Positions 7,367 through 15,487 of a stretch of 16,341 bases of DNA are shown here, piece after piece (position 1 is the stretch's first letter; every line of letters begins with the position of its first letter). The translations under genes were made by a program, and so were the position numbers. The DNA is from Thiotrichales bacterium (GTDB lineage Bacteria; Pseudomonadota; Gammaproteobacteria; J044). The notes under the pieces are model-generated. The model was not told the origin of the DNA. It ran no database searches and saw only the letters and a program-made list of their open reading frames with translations. The DNA is taken from assembly GCA_024762895.1 (NCBI GenBank), contig JANTGN010000042.1:1-16341 (forward strand), written 5' to 3'.

Positions 7367-7975
7367 CTACGATGCTTGCTGAAAGGATATGATCGTTTCC
7401 AGGCGTTTCCTGGACAGGTTAAGGTTAAAGGATTCCGATAAGTAGGTCTGCGCCTCCTCAATGGATACAGGGGGTATCTCTTTTCGCTTAAGGAATCCGG
7501 AGACATCTTCGAACACGGCCCAGGGGTAAATCAGCCAGCGCCATTTTACGATTTTCTTTGCATAATAGTTGATGGGGCAATGGCTGGTCATTTTCTGGTG
7601 CATGACAGCTGTTTTTAACTCGCCAGGTTGAAGTGTCTGTAAATAGGAGATAGCCAGTTCCAGGGTGTCTCCACTGTCATTGACATCGTCAACCAGCAAT
7701 ACTTTTAATCCCCTGATTTCTGCACACAGGGGTAAATCCAGAGAGGCCTTTTTCTGCTTGTTTGTTCCCGAAAGGTAATGTTTTATCTTGATGCTGGTGA
7801 GTGAACTAAGATCCAGAAAGTCGCACAGGAGTCTTGCAGGTATGTAACCACCGCGTGCGATAGCGATCACTATATCCGGTTGATACCCTGAGGAGCGAAT
7901 TTGCCTGGAAAGCTTAAGACAGAGTCTATAGGTTTCTGGCCAGGAAATCAGTTCACAGCGCATCCTGTTTGCCAT
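7367..7975 (-). CDS. Purine-type phosphoribosyltransferase family protein
   Basis: Probably transfers ribose-5-phosphate from PRPP to a nucleobase. The base is not known from sequence. The 202-aa protein has the type I PRTase fold: an early loop ARGGYIPAR (40-48), the PRPP-binding motif VLLVDDVNDSGDTL (92-105), and KWRWLIYPWAVFED (144-157). That last segment resembles the WIVFPWE-like segment of the Gpt/hypoxanthine-PRT-like group (COG2236), where an aromatic stacks on the base. A Lys/Gln-rich flexible hood (residues 69-80) precedes the fourth strand. The ATG at 7975 lacks a clear ribosome site; an ATG at 7963 (residue 5) is possible, also poorly supported. It lies upstream of ahcY on the same strand. 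Since AhcY releases adenosine, a role in purine salvage is plausible but inferred. A regulatory or nucleotide-modifying PRTase-fold role is not excluded. Confidence 0.85.
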   Translation of the reverse strand: MANRMRCELISWPETYRLCLKLSRQIRSSGYQPDIVIAIARGGYIPARLLCDFLDLSSLTSIKIKHYLSGTNKQKKASLDLPLCAEIRGLKVLLVDDVNDSGDTLELAISYLQTLQPGELKTAVMHQKMTSHCPINYYAKKIVKWRWLIYPWAVFEDVSGFLKRKEIPPVSIEEAQTYLSESFNLNLSRKRLETIISFQQAS

Positions 7976-8087
7976 TATTGATGCTGGTCTGAGCAGGAAA
8001 TCATCATTGTTAACTTGCTGGTTACCTGAACTGAAAAGGCATTAGTAAATAGATTACGATCATCCAGGTCGAATGTGTTCCAAGTCA

Positions 8088-9098
8088 TCATGCATTATTC
8101 ATTTTCGAGCGATAGTTGCTTAGTGCCAGATAGTAATTGCTGTGTTCATAGGCCGATGGGTCGATGGCACACGCCTGGCTGACACTGCCTTTCATCTGTA
8201 CAACGGACTCGTACTCTTTTTCTTCCATCCATGCAATGATTTGTTCCTTTAGTGTTGATAAATACGCCGGGCCTTTTTGAAGCAATACACTGCAAAGGTA
8301 TGTGACATCAGCACCCGCCAGCAGGGCCTTGAGGATTTCATCGGCATGATGAAGGCCTCCTGTTGCAGCGATAGACATCTGGGTCCAGTTTCTCAGCAGG
8401 GCGATCCAGCGTATGCGTAAGAGTGCCTCCGAGGGGTCAGACAGCTGGAGTTCAGGATTGATCTCGAGAGTTTCCAGGTTGATGTCTGGCTGATAAAAGC
8501 GATTGAACAGGACAACCCCCTGGGCACCGGCTTGCTGGAGTTTCTGTACCATGTTAGGTAATGATGAGAACTGTGAAGATAATTTCATGGCCACGGGAAT
8601 GGAGACATGGCTTAGCAGATCTGACAGTAATTCCAGGTACAGGGCCTCGATATCCTCACTGCTCTTACGTGGGTCGGTTGCAATGTAATAGACATTTAAT
8701 TCCAGTGCGTCTGCACCGGCTTCCTGCATTTCTTTTCCATATTCTATCCAGCCTGTCCTGGAGATACCGTTGAGGCTGGCAATGACCGGGATGTCAATAT
8801 GTTTCTTTACCTCGGTGATATGCTCAAGGTAATTATCCAGTTCACTACTATAGTCCTCTGGCATTGGTTGATAGGACTCAGCCTCATAATGTCCCAGGGC
8901 CTGAAAATGGACATAGCGTTCCAGTTGCTTTTGTTCCTTTTCCACGGCCTCTTCAAACAGCGAAGGTAAAATCACGGCAGAAGCACCGGCGTCTTCCAGT
9001 TGTTTGACCGTGTCCAGTTCCCTGGTGAGTGGTGAAGAGGAGGGGACCATGGGATTATCCAGTTTCAGCCCCAGGTATTCTGTACGTAGGTCAATCAT
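8088..9098 (-). CDS. Dihydroorotate dehydrogenase-like flavoprotein
   Basis: Encodes a 336-aa TIM-barrel protein of the class 1 dihydroorotate dehydrogenase superfamily. Visible segments are LGLKLDNPMVPSSSPL (9-24), AGASAVILPSLFEE, IPVIASLNGI, AGADALELNVYYI, IPVAMKLSS, AGAQGVVLFNRFY, and the phosphate-binding end ATGGLHHADEILKALLAGAD. Where true DHODs have ELNxSCPN, this protein has ELNVYYI and a DPRKSSED insert. Its real substrate is therefore doubtful and it may not work in pyrimidine synthesis. Its ATG overlaps the nifJ stop in an ATGA (9095-9098), and AAGGAG lies 8 nt upstream inside nifJ, so it is translated with nifJ. Homologues annotated as DHOD-like are often found next to nifJ (recalled, not searched). 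FMN binding is likely from the fold; the electron partner may be ferredoxin (inference). Confidence 0.88.
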   Translation of the reverse strand: MIDLRTEYLGLKLDNPMVPSSSPLTRELDTVKQLEDAGASAVILPSLFEEAVEKEQKQLERYVHFQALGHYEAESYQPMPEDYSSELDNYLEHITEVKKHIDIPVIASLNGISRTGWIEYGKEMQEAGADALELNVYYIATDPRKSSEDIEALYLELLSDLLSHVSIPVAMKLSSQFSSLPNMVQKLQQAGAQGVVLFNRFYQPDINLETLEINPELQLSDPSEALLRIRWIALLRNWTQMSIAATGGLHHADEILKALLAGADVTYLCSVLLQKGPAYLSTLKEQIIAWMEEKEYESVVQMKGSVSQACAIDPSAYEHSNYYLALSNYRSKMNNA

Positions 9099-12000
9099 GA
9101 TGACGGCTCCTTGTTTTTCTCGCTCGCAGAGGCCATTTTCCGGTGTGGTGGTAGCGTGGAACCCTCGGGCTCCCAGGGTAAGCCGGCCAGTTGTTCATAG
9201 TAATGATAACGATGGTGAACCTCTTGCTGGGATTGTTCCAGTAGTTCCTCGGCGACATCAGGGTGGGTGCGCCACAACATGTTGAAACGGATCTCGGTTT
9301 CAATAAACTTGCGATAGGGTATCGAAGGCGGTTTTGAATCCAGGCGCAGGGGATTCTGGCCCGCCAGGGCACGCCTGGGGTCATAGCGTAGTAATGGCCA
9401 GTGCCCACTATCAACGGCTAGTTGTTGTTGCCGATGATTGTTCTTCATGTCGATTCCATGCGCGATACAGGGGGAGTAGGCAATGATCAGTGAAGGGCCG
9501 GGGTAGGATTCCGCTTCATTAAAGGCATGAATGGTCTGGATGTCCTTGGCACCATAGGCGACGTGGGCGACATAGACATTCTCATAATCCATGGCCAGCA
9601 GTCCCAGGTCTTTTTTGGGTGAGGCCTTGCCGCCAGCAGAAAACTTGGCAACGGCGCCACGCGGTGTGGCCTTGGAAGTCTGTCCACCCGTGTTCGAATA
9701 AACCTCGGTATCCAGAACCAGGATATTGACATCCAGTCCGGAGGCGAGGACATGGTCCAGACCGCCATAGCCGATATCATAGGCCCAGCCATCGCCACCG
9801 ATGATCCAGACGCTCTTGCGGCTCAGGTTGTTGGTGACGGATTCCAGTTCGCGTGCTTCGGGTTTGCCGATACCTTTTAATTGTTCAAGCAGGTCGGATA
9901 TACGACCCCGTTGTTCCTTGATGCCAGTCTCGTTGCTCTCATCGGCGTTGACGATGCCATCCACCAGTTCATCACCTAATTCGGGACGTAATCGCTCCAG
10001 TAACTGATGGCCATAATCGCGTTGTTTGTCGATCGAGAGTTTCATACCCAGACCGAATTCGGCATTATCTTCAAACAGCGAGTTGGACCAGGCAGGGCCT
10101 CTGCCCTCGGGATTGGTTGTCCAGGGGGTCGTGGGCAGATTGCCTCCATAGATCGAAGAGCATCCGGTTGCATTGGCAATGACCGTACGGTCACCAAAGA
10201 GCTGGCTGACGAGTTTGACATAGGATGTTTCACCACAACCCACACAGGCCCCGGAAAACTCAAACAGGGGCTGTAGCAACATGGCGCCCTTGATGGTGTT
10301 TGTCTTGATCTGTGTGCGATCGTATTCCGGCAGGGTCAGGAAGAAATCCCAGTTCTTTTTTTCTTCAGCACGCAACTCCGGCGTGTACGTCACCATGTTC
10401 AGCGCTTTATGGCTGGCATTGGATTTGTCGTGTATGGGGCAGATATCGACGCACAGGCCACAACCCGTGCAGTCCTCGGGGGCGACCTGGTAGCTCATAT
10501 GGTAGCCAGCAGGAAAGTCCTTGCCCTTGACCGGCATCGACTTGAATCCCATGGGCGCCTGATCAAGATACGATTCGTCATAGCTCTTACTGCGTATGAC
10601 GCCATGCGGACAGACCAGCGGGCACTTGCCGCACTGGGTACAAAGATTGACATCGAGTTCGGGTATTTCCAGCGCCAGGTTTCTCTTTTCATAGGCCGCC
10701 GTACCGACAGGAAAAGTGCCGTCGGCTGGCATCAGGCTCACCGGGATCTGATCGCCACGGCCTGCAATAATTTCGCCGGTCACCTGGCGTATAAAGTCCG
10801 GGGCATGCTCGGGTATGGGTTCCGGCAGGGTAAAGCTGGGGCTGATCTCTCCAGGAATGACGACTTCCTTAAGCTGTGAGATGGTTTCATCGATGGCCCT
10901 GAAGTTGAAATCAACCAGTCGCTTGCCCTTTTTGCCATAGGTCTTCTCGACGGCATCCTTGATCGCACTGATGGCCTCGTCCTGTGGCAGGATACCGGAA
11001 ATGGCAAAAAAGCAGGTTTGCATTATGGTATTGATGCGTTGACCCATGCCGGTGCGCTCAGCGATCTCATAGGCATCAATACAGTACATCTTGATATTTT
11101 TATCCAGGATCTGCTGTTGCATACCTTCTGGCAGGCTTTGCCAGACGGCATCATGCGCGGTAGGCGTGTTCAGAAGAAATATCGCATTGTCCGCCGCCAT
11201 ATCCAGCATGGGATAGCGCTCCAGGAAGACCGGCTGATGACAGGCCACAAAGTTGGCCTCGTTCTCGCCAATCAGGTAGGAGGATCTAATCGGCTTGCTA
11301 CCAAATCGCAGATGCGAAACGGTAACGGCCCCGGACTTCTTGGAGTCATAGACAAAGTAACCCTGGGCATACTGTTCCGTACTCTCACCAATGATCTTGA
11401 TACTATTTTTATTGGCGCTGACCGTGCCATCGCTACCCAGGCCATAGAAAATCGCCTGAATCGTATCGTTGTGGGCATCGGTCTGAAAATTGCTGTCCCA
11501 CTCCAGGCTGCTATGGGTCAGGTCGTCGTGGATACCGATGGTGAAGTCATTTTTAGGTTTGTCATTTGTGAGTTCATCAAAGACGGCCTTAACCATCGCC
11601 GGGGTGAACTCCTTCGACGAGAGCCCATAACGGCCGCCAATAATATGGGGCATTTCGTCAAAACGACTCTGTGAACCAAAGAAATCCTGTGCGAGAGCGG
11701 TGACAACATCCTTATACAGGGGTTCACCCTCGGCACCCGGTTCCTTGGTCCGATCCAGTACGGCGATGCGCCGGGTTGTCGGAGGTAGCGCTGCTTTCAG
11801 GGCCCTGGTATCAAAAGGCCGGTAGAGACGCACCTTGATCAGACCAACCTTTTCACCCATCGCTACCAGGTGCTCAACCGTTTCATGCGCGGTCTCAGCC
11901 CCTGAGCCCATGAGTATCATCACACGTTCGGCATCATCGGCACCCACATAATCGAACAGGTGATAATGGCGGCCAGTCAGGGCAGCAAATTTATCCATAA

Positions 12001-12739
12001 CCCCCTGGACAATGTCTGGCATGGCCTGGTAGTAAGGGTTGGCCGCCTCTCGAGACTGGAAGAACACGTCGGGGTTTTGTGAGCTACCGCGTAATACGGG
12101 GTGCTCGGGGGTCAGGGCGCGAGCCCGATGTGCAGCGACATGCTCGTGCTGGATGAGTTGTTTAATCACCTCCTCATCGATGGCCTCAATCTTGGCGACC
12201 TCATGAGACGTTCTGAAGCCATCAAAAAAATGAACCAGGGGTACACGTGCTTCAAGGGTGGCGGCCTGTGCTATGAGTGCCAGGTCCAGAACCTCCTGCG
12301 GCGAGTTGGAGGCCAGAAAACCAAAACCGGTGGTGCGCGTACTCATTACATCACTGTGATCGCCAAAGATGGACAGGGCATGGGAAGCAACCGATCTTGC
12401 AGCCACGTGGATCACCGCTGGGGTGAGTTCTCCCGCGATCTTGAACATATTGGGCACCATCAGCAGCAGGCCCTGAGAGGCGGTAAAGGTCGTGGTCAGT
12501 GCGCCGGTCTGTAAGGCGCCATGCACGGCACCTGCTGCGCCGGCCTCGCTTTGCATCTCGATGATCCTGGGTATAGTACCCCAGAGATTGGGCCGGTCGC
12601 GTGAAGACCATTCGTCGGCCCACTCTCCCATTGGAGAGGCGGGTGTGATGGGATAGATGGCGATGACCTCGTTGGTCAGGTGCGCAATCGTGGCAGCGGC
12701 CTGGTTTCCATCTATGGTTATGGTGTGATTGTTGGACAT
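9095..12739 (-). CDS. nifJ: Pyruvate:ferredoxin (flavodoxin) oxidoreductase
   Basis: Oxidative decarboxylation of pyruvate with CoA to acetyl-CoA, CO2 and reduced ferredoxin or flavodoxin; oxygen-sensitive and cytoplasmic. The 1214-aa single-chain enzyme has the usual length. In order: domain I with TIDGNQAAA and YPITPASPMGEWAD; a transketolase-C-like domain II; the gamma domain with FGSKPIRSSYLI; an inserted 2[4Fe-4S] ferredoxin domain with Cys at 700/703/706/710 and 757/760/763/767; and the TPP domain. The TPP domain has GACVGCGETSY, ATGCSSIYGG, GDGWAYDIGYGG, YSNTGGQTSKATP and SPCIAHGIDM, supplying the cysteines of the proximal cluster. The frame also opens at a GTG (12745), but that GTG is part of the Shine-Dalgarno GGAGGTG, so the ATG at 12739 with 5-nt spacing is chosen. 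It is first in a two-gene unit with the DHOD-like gene and sits behind an FNR-type operator. Confidence 0.98.
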   Translation of the reverse strand: MSNNHTITIDGNQAAATIAHLTNEVIAIYPITPASPMGEWADEWSSRDRPNLWGTIPRIIEMQSEAGAAGAVHGALQTGALTTTFTASQGLLLMVPNMFKIAGELTPAVIHVAARSVASHALSIFGDHSDVMSTRTTGFGFLASNSPQEVLDLALIAQAATLEARVPLVHFFDGFRTSHEVAKIEAIDEEVIKQLIQHEHVAAHRARALTPEHPVLRGSSQNPDVFFQSREAANPYYQAMPDIVQGVMDKFAALTGRHYHLFDYVGADDAERVMILMGSGAETAHETVEHLVAMGEKVGLIKVRLYRPFDTRALKAALPPTTRRIAVLDRTKEPGAEGEPLYKDVVTALAQDFFGSQSRFDEMPHIIGGRYGLSSKEFTPAMVKAVFDELTNDKPKNDFTIGIHDDLTHSSLEWDSNFQTDAHNDTIQAIFYGLGSDGTVSANKNSIKIIGESTEQYAQGYFVYDSKKSGAVTVSHLRFGSKPIRSSYLIGENEANFVACHQPVFLERYPMLDMAADNAIFLLNTPTAHDAVWQSLPEGMQQQILDKNIKMYCIDAYEIAERTGMGQRINTIMQTCFFAISGILPQDEAISAIKDAVEKTYGKKGKRLVDFNFRAIDETISQLKEVVIPGEISPSFTLPEPIPEHAPDFIRQVTGEIIAGRGDQIPVSLMPADGTFPVGTAAYEKRNLALEIPELDVNLCTQCGKCPLVCPHGVIRSKSYDESYLDQAPMGFKSMPVKGKDFPAGYHMSYQVAPEDCTGCGLCVDICPIHDKSNASHKALNMVTYTPELRAEEKKNWDFFLTLPEYDRTQIKTNTIKGAMLLQPLFEFSGACVGCGETSYVKLVSQLFGDRTVIANATGCSSIYGGNLPTTPWTTNPEGRGPAWSNSLFEDNAEFGLGMKLSIDKQRDYGHQLLERLRPELGDELVDGIVNADESNETGIKEQRGRISDLLEQLKGIGKPEARELESVTNNLSRKSVWIIGGDGWAYDIGYGGLDHVLASGLDVNILVLDTEVYSNTGGQTSKATPRGAVAKFSAGGKASPKKDLGLLAMDYENVYVAHVAYGAKDIQTIHAFNEAESYPGPSLIIAYSPCIAHGIDMKNNHRQQQLAVDSGHWPLLRYDPRRALAGQNPLRLDSKPPSIPYRKFIETEIRFNMLWRTHPDVAEELLEQSQQEVHHRYHYYEQLAGLPWEPEGSTLPPHRKMASASEKNKEPSS

Positions 12740-12826
12740 AGCCACCTCCGGCTAGGCATACGTGATGTTATCCTTACATAACTATCTTGCGAATACGCGG
12801 CCAAGTATCAATTTAAGCCAATCTTG

Positions 12827-12840
12827 TTGATCTGAATCAA
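12827..12840 (-). promoter_or_regulatory. FNR/ANR-type operator upstream of nifJ
   Basis: The 14-mer TTGATCTGAATCAA matches the FNR/ANR/Dnr consensus TTGAT-N4-ATCAA at all ten defined positions. Its centre (12833.5) is about 94 bp upstream of the nifJ ATG, in the only intergenic space before that gene. The -10 is unresolved: GATACT (12804-12809) is closer than the classic class II spacing, and GATAGT (12781-12786) would place the box near -59. Oxygen-responsive control of nifJ fits the enzyme's oxygen sensitivity. The reverse orientation is not expected, because no plus-strand gene follows. Confidence 0.75.
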
Positions 12841-12933
12841 TAGAATTGGCAGGCCCATCCTTTACCCGCTTTTAGTGATGTCTGGCTGGCCTGTCCAGAT
12901 ACCAATGATGGGATACGAGGGTCGGGTCTTTGC

Positions 12934-15366
12934 TTATTTCGAATCTTCTTCTTTTGAAGATTCTGCATCCGTGTTTTCACTCTCATGGGCCTGTCTGGCC
13001 ATAAGAATGAGTCGATCCTCGACTAGCTGATTGATACTTTGTTCTGGAAACACGCCCTGTTCGTTTCTGCTGCCGGCTGTTTTGCCAGTCAGGATTTCGA
13101 TGCCTTCATTCACATTGTCGATAGCATAGATCTCAAACTGTTGTTCCTGCACGGCATTGACGACTTCCTGTTTCAGCATCAGGTGTTTAATGTTTGAGGC
13201 GGGTATAATCACGCCCTGCTCACCGGTTAGTCCCCGTGCCTTGCAGAGGTCAAAGAAGCCCTCGATCTTTTCATTTACACCGCCTATGGCCTGAATCTGT
13301 CCGAGTTGATTCACCGAGCCGGTGACGGCAATGGCTTGTTTCAGAGGGACGTTTGCCAGCGCCGAGATCAGGGTGTATAGCTCAGCAGAAGAGGCACTGT
13401 CGCCCTCGATTTCTCCATAGTTCTGCTCAAAGACCAGGCTGGCAGAGAGCGAGATGGGATGATCCGGACAATACTGGCCAGTCAGGTAACCATGTAGTAT
13501 CAGTACACCCTTGGAGTGAATGGGCCCACCGAGTTCCACCTCGCGTTCAATATCGATGACTTCACCTTTACCGATATGCACCCGGGCCGTAATACGGCTG
13601 GGATGACCAAAGGCATAATCACCAAACTGCATTACCGAAAGGCCGTTAACCTGGCCTATCTGTTCCCCCTCGGACTCTATCAGGAGGGTTTCACGCAAGG
13701 TCTCTTCCTGTAAACGTTCACGAATACGGGACAGGCGACGTTCCCTGGCAGCAATCGTGTGCTCGACATCCTCGGCAGTTACCAGGTCATGCCTGGCCTC
13801 ACCTGCCCAGTAGTCGGCCTCACGTAAAAAGTCTGCGACCTTACCGAAACGGCTGGTTATCTTTTCGGCATCTTCAATCATCCTCGAACTATGTTCAATC
13901 ACGCGGGCCACGGCCTCGGCATTCAGGTGCCGTAGTTGATCTCTGCGTACGAGGGTAGCGATCAGCTGGGCAATCTGATGGATGTTCTGATCGTCTCTAT
14001 CGATACTGTCATTAAAGTCCGCAGCCACCTTAAACAACTCGCTAAACTCGGGGTCATATTCACAGAGCAGGGCATAGAGCAGGCGCTCCCCCAGGAGCAC
14101 GACCTTGACATCCAGTGGTATGGGCTCAGGCTCCAGCGAGGTGGTGCTGGTGAGACTCAGGATATCGCTCAGTGACTCGATACGAATCTTTTTTGATTCC
14201 AGTACTCGTTTGAGTCCTTCCCATGAATAGGGTTGTAGCAGCAGCTTGCGGGCATCCAGGATCAGATAGCCGCCATTAGCCTGATGCAGCGCACCGGGTT
14301 TGATCATGGTGAAATTGGTGAATAAGGTCCCCATATGGGCCTGATGCTCGATCCGTCCGACCAGGTTCTGATAAGTCGGGTTGTCTACATAGATGACCGG
14401 GGCGCCCTGACTTTGGCAATGATCGATCATGGTGTTGATCTGATACCGGTTGAGGAACGAGGCGGGTTGTTCCATGGCCGACACCAGCATCTCCTGAATC
14501 GGTAACTCGCTCCCGTCCTGAGTGCGAAATTCCTCGGTATGTTCCACCACATCCTGCTCGACGGCATTCAGGTAAGCAAGGACCTGGGGCAATTCGGCAT
14601 AGTCATGACGCATCTGATCAATCAGCTGATCGACTGCCGACATGATCACATCCCGGTTCAGGATCTTGATTTCCTGTAACATCTCACGGCGCCATTTTGG
14701 GCCCTGCTGAATCATGTGTTGCAGACGTTCCTGAAGTTGAGCGACGACTGCCTCTATCTTCTCCTGTTCCTTTGTGGGCAGCTTTTCATATTCCTTGGGG
14801 TCCAGGACCTTGCCATTTTTGCGTGGGGCAAAGGCAAAGCCGGTAGGCGTACGCAGCATGGCAATATCATGCCTGTTGGCCTCCTCATGCAAGGACTCAA
14901 ACGCCTGCTCCTGCCGCTCGGTATAGGACTCTTCAATCTCACGCCTTCTGGCCAGGTATTCTTCGCTTTCCAGAGCCCTTGGTACAGTGGTACGCAATTC
15001 TTCAACAAGTTGGGCCATGTCCTGTTGTAGCCGAATACCCATGCCTGCAGGTAGAGACAGGGCCAGGGGCTTATGCGGGGCATTGAAATTATCAACATAA
15101 CACCAGTCCAGGGGTACTGGCTCCTTGGCAGCCTGGGTCTTGATGAATTGGGTAATGACACTCCGTTTACCACTACCACTGGGGCCCAGGGCGTACAGGT
15201 TAAAACCTTCCTGGCGTATTCCGATGCCGAATTGGATGGCCTCCATCGCACGATCCTGACCGATGATCTCCTCCAGGTCCTGAAGTGCATCGGTGCTACT
15301 GAAAGTGAACTGCTCAGGATCACAGCGGGTATAGAGCATATCGGCTGTCAGTTTCTGTAGGGGCAT
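12934..15366 (-). CDS. Lon-family ATP-dependent protease (LonB/YcbZ-like)
   Basis: A predicted ATP-driven serine-lysine protease for damaged or regulatory proteins. The 810-aa protein has Walker A GPSGSGKRS (61-69) in an AAA_32-type ATPase module. A long, charged, probably coiled-coil region follows (about 120-260, many Glu/Arg/Gln), then the Walker B-like GGYLILDARKLL. The C-terminal Lon protease domain carries IEGDSASSAE, with the catalytic Ser expected at 659, and GGVNEKIEGF, with the partner Lys at 700. The EGDSAS form of the Ser motif is that of LonB/LonH-type enzymes rather than the DGPSAG of LonA, and no LonA N-terminal LAN domain is present. There is no transmembrane segment, so it is cytoplasmic, unlike archaeal membrane LonB. 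The acidic C-terminus (SENTDAESSKEEDSK) may be a flexible tail. The ATG at 15366 has a weak GAG 7-9 nt upstream. Confidence 0.94.
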   Translation of the reverse strand: MPLQKLTADMLYTRCDPEQFTFSSTDALQDLEEIIGQDRAMEAIQFGIGIRQEGFNLYALGPSGSGKRSVITQFIKTQAAKEPVPLDWCYVDNFNAPHKPLALSLPAGMGIRLQQDMAQLVEELRTTVPRALESEEYLARRREIEESYTERQEQAFESLHEEANRHDIAMLRTPTGFAFAPRKNGKVLDPKEYEKLPTKEQEKIEAVVAQLQERLQHMIQQGPKWRREMLQEIKILNRDVIMSAVDQLIDQMRHDYAELPQVLAYLNAVEQDVVEHTEEFRTQDGSELPIQEMLVSAMEQPASFLNRYQINTMIDHCQSQGAPVIYVDNPTYQNLVGRIEHQAHMGTLFTNFTMIKPGALHQANGGYLILDARKLLLQPYSWEGLKRVLESKKIRIESLSDILSLTSTTSLEPEPIPLDVKVVLLGERLLYALLCEYDPEFSELFKVAADFNDSIDRDDQNIHQIAQLIATLVRRDQLRHLNAEAVARVIEHSSRMIEDAEKITSRFGKVADFLREADYWAGEARHDLVTAEDVEHTIAARERRLSRIRERLQEETLRETLLIESEGEQIGQVNGLSVMQFGDYAFGHPSRITARVHIGKGEVIDIEREVELGGPIHSKGVLILHGYLTGQYCPDHPISLSASLVFEQNYGEIEGDSASSAELYTLISALANVPLKQAIAVTGSVNQLGQIQAIGGVNEKIEGFFDLCKARGLTGEQGVIIPASNIKHLMLKQEVVNAVQEQQFEIYAIDNVNEGIEILTGKTAGSRNEQGVFPEQSINQLVEDRLILMARQAHESENTDAESSKEEDSK

Positions 15367-15427
15367 GAATTATCTCGTTATTATTAATAGATACGAATGG
15401 GCGAATAAGTACATTATTCCATTTATG

Positions 15428-15468
15428 AAAATAGCATATACATGTCCTGCGTCCCTGATCAGCGTCAA
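15428..15468 (-). promoter_or_regulatory. Candidate FNR/CRP-like site and promoter for the Lon-like gene
   Basis: On the minus strand TTGACGCTGATCAG (15455-15468) matches 8 of 10 defined positions of TTGAT-N4-ATCAA. It is followed after 21 nt by an extended -10 TGC-TATTTT (TATTTT at 15428-15433). That is nearly the geometry of a class II FNR-activated promoter (22 nt expected) and would start transcription around 55 nt before the ATG. TTGACG alone could also be read as a -35, but the spacing to TATTTT is too long. Judged by eye; weaker than the nifJ box. Confidence 0.35.
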
Positions 15469-15487
15469 TGATTGGCTCTAATCAGTT

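Noticed and set aside
7264..7506. An 80-codon minus-strand frame overlapping the end of the phosphoribosyltransferase gene
   Set aside because: Composition is Arg/Pro/Tyr-rich with no recognisable motif. It overlaps a well supported gene in another frame and runs through the ahcY promoter region.
12883..12903. Inverted repeat TCTGG...CCAGA after the Lon-like gene as a terminator
   Set aside because: The stem is only about 5 bp, has competing pairings and no following T-run, so it does not meet the pattern of an intrinsic terminator.
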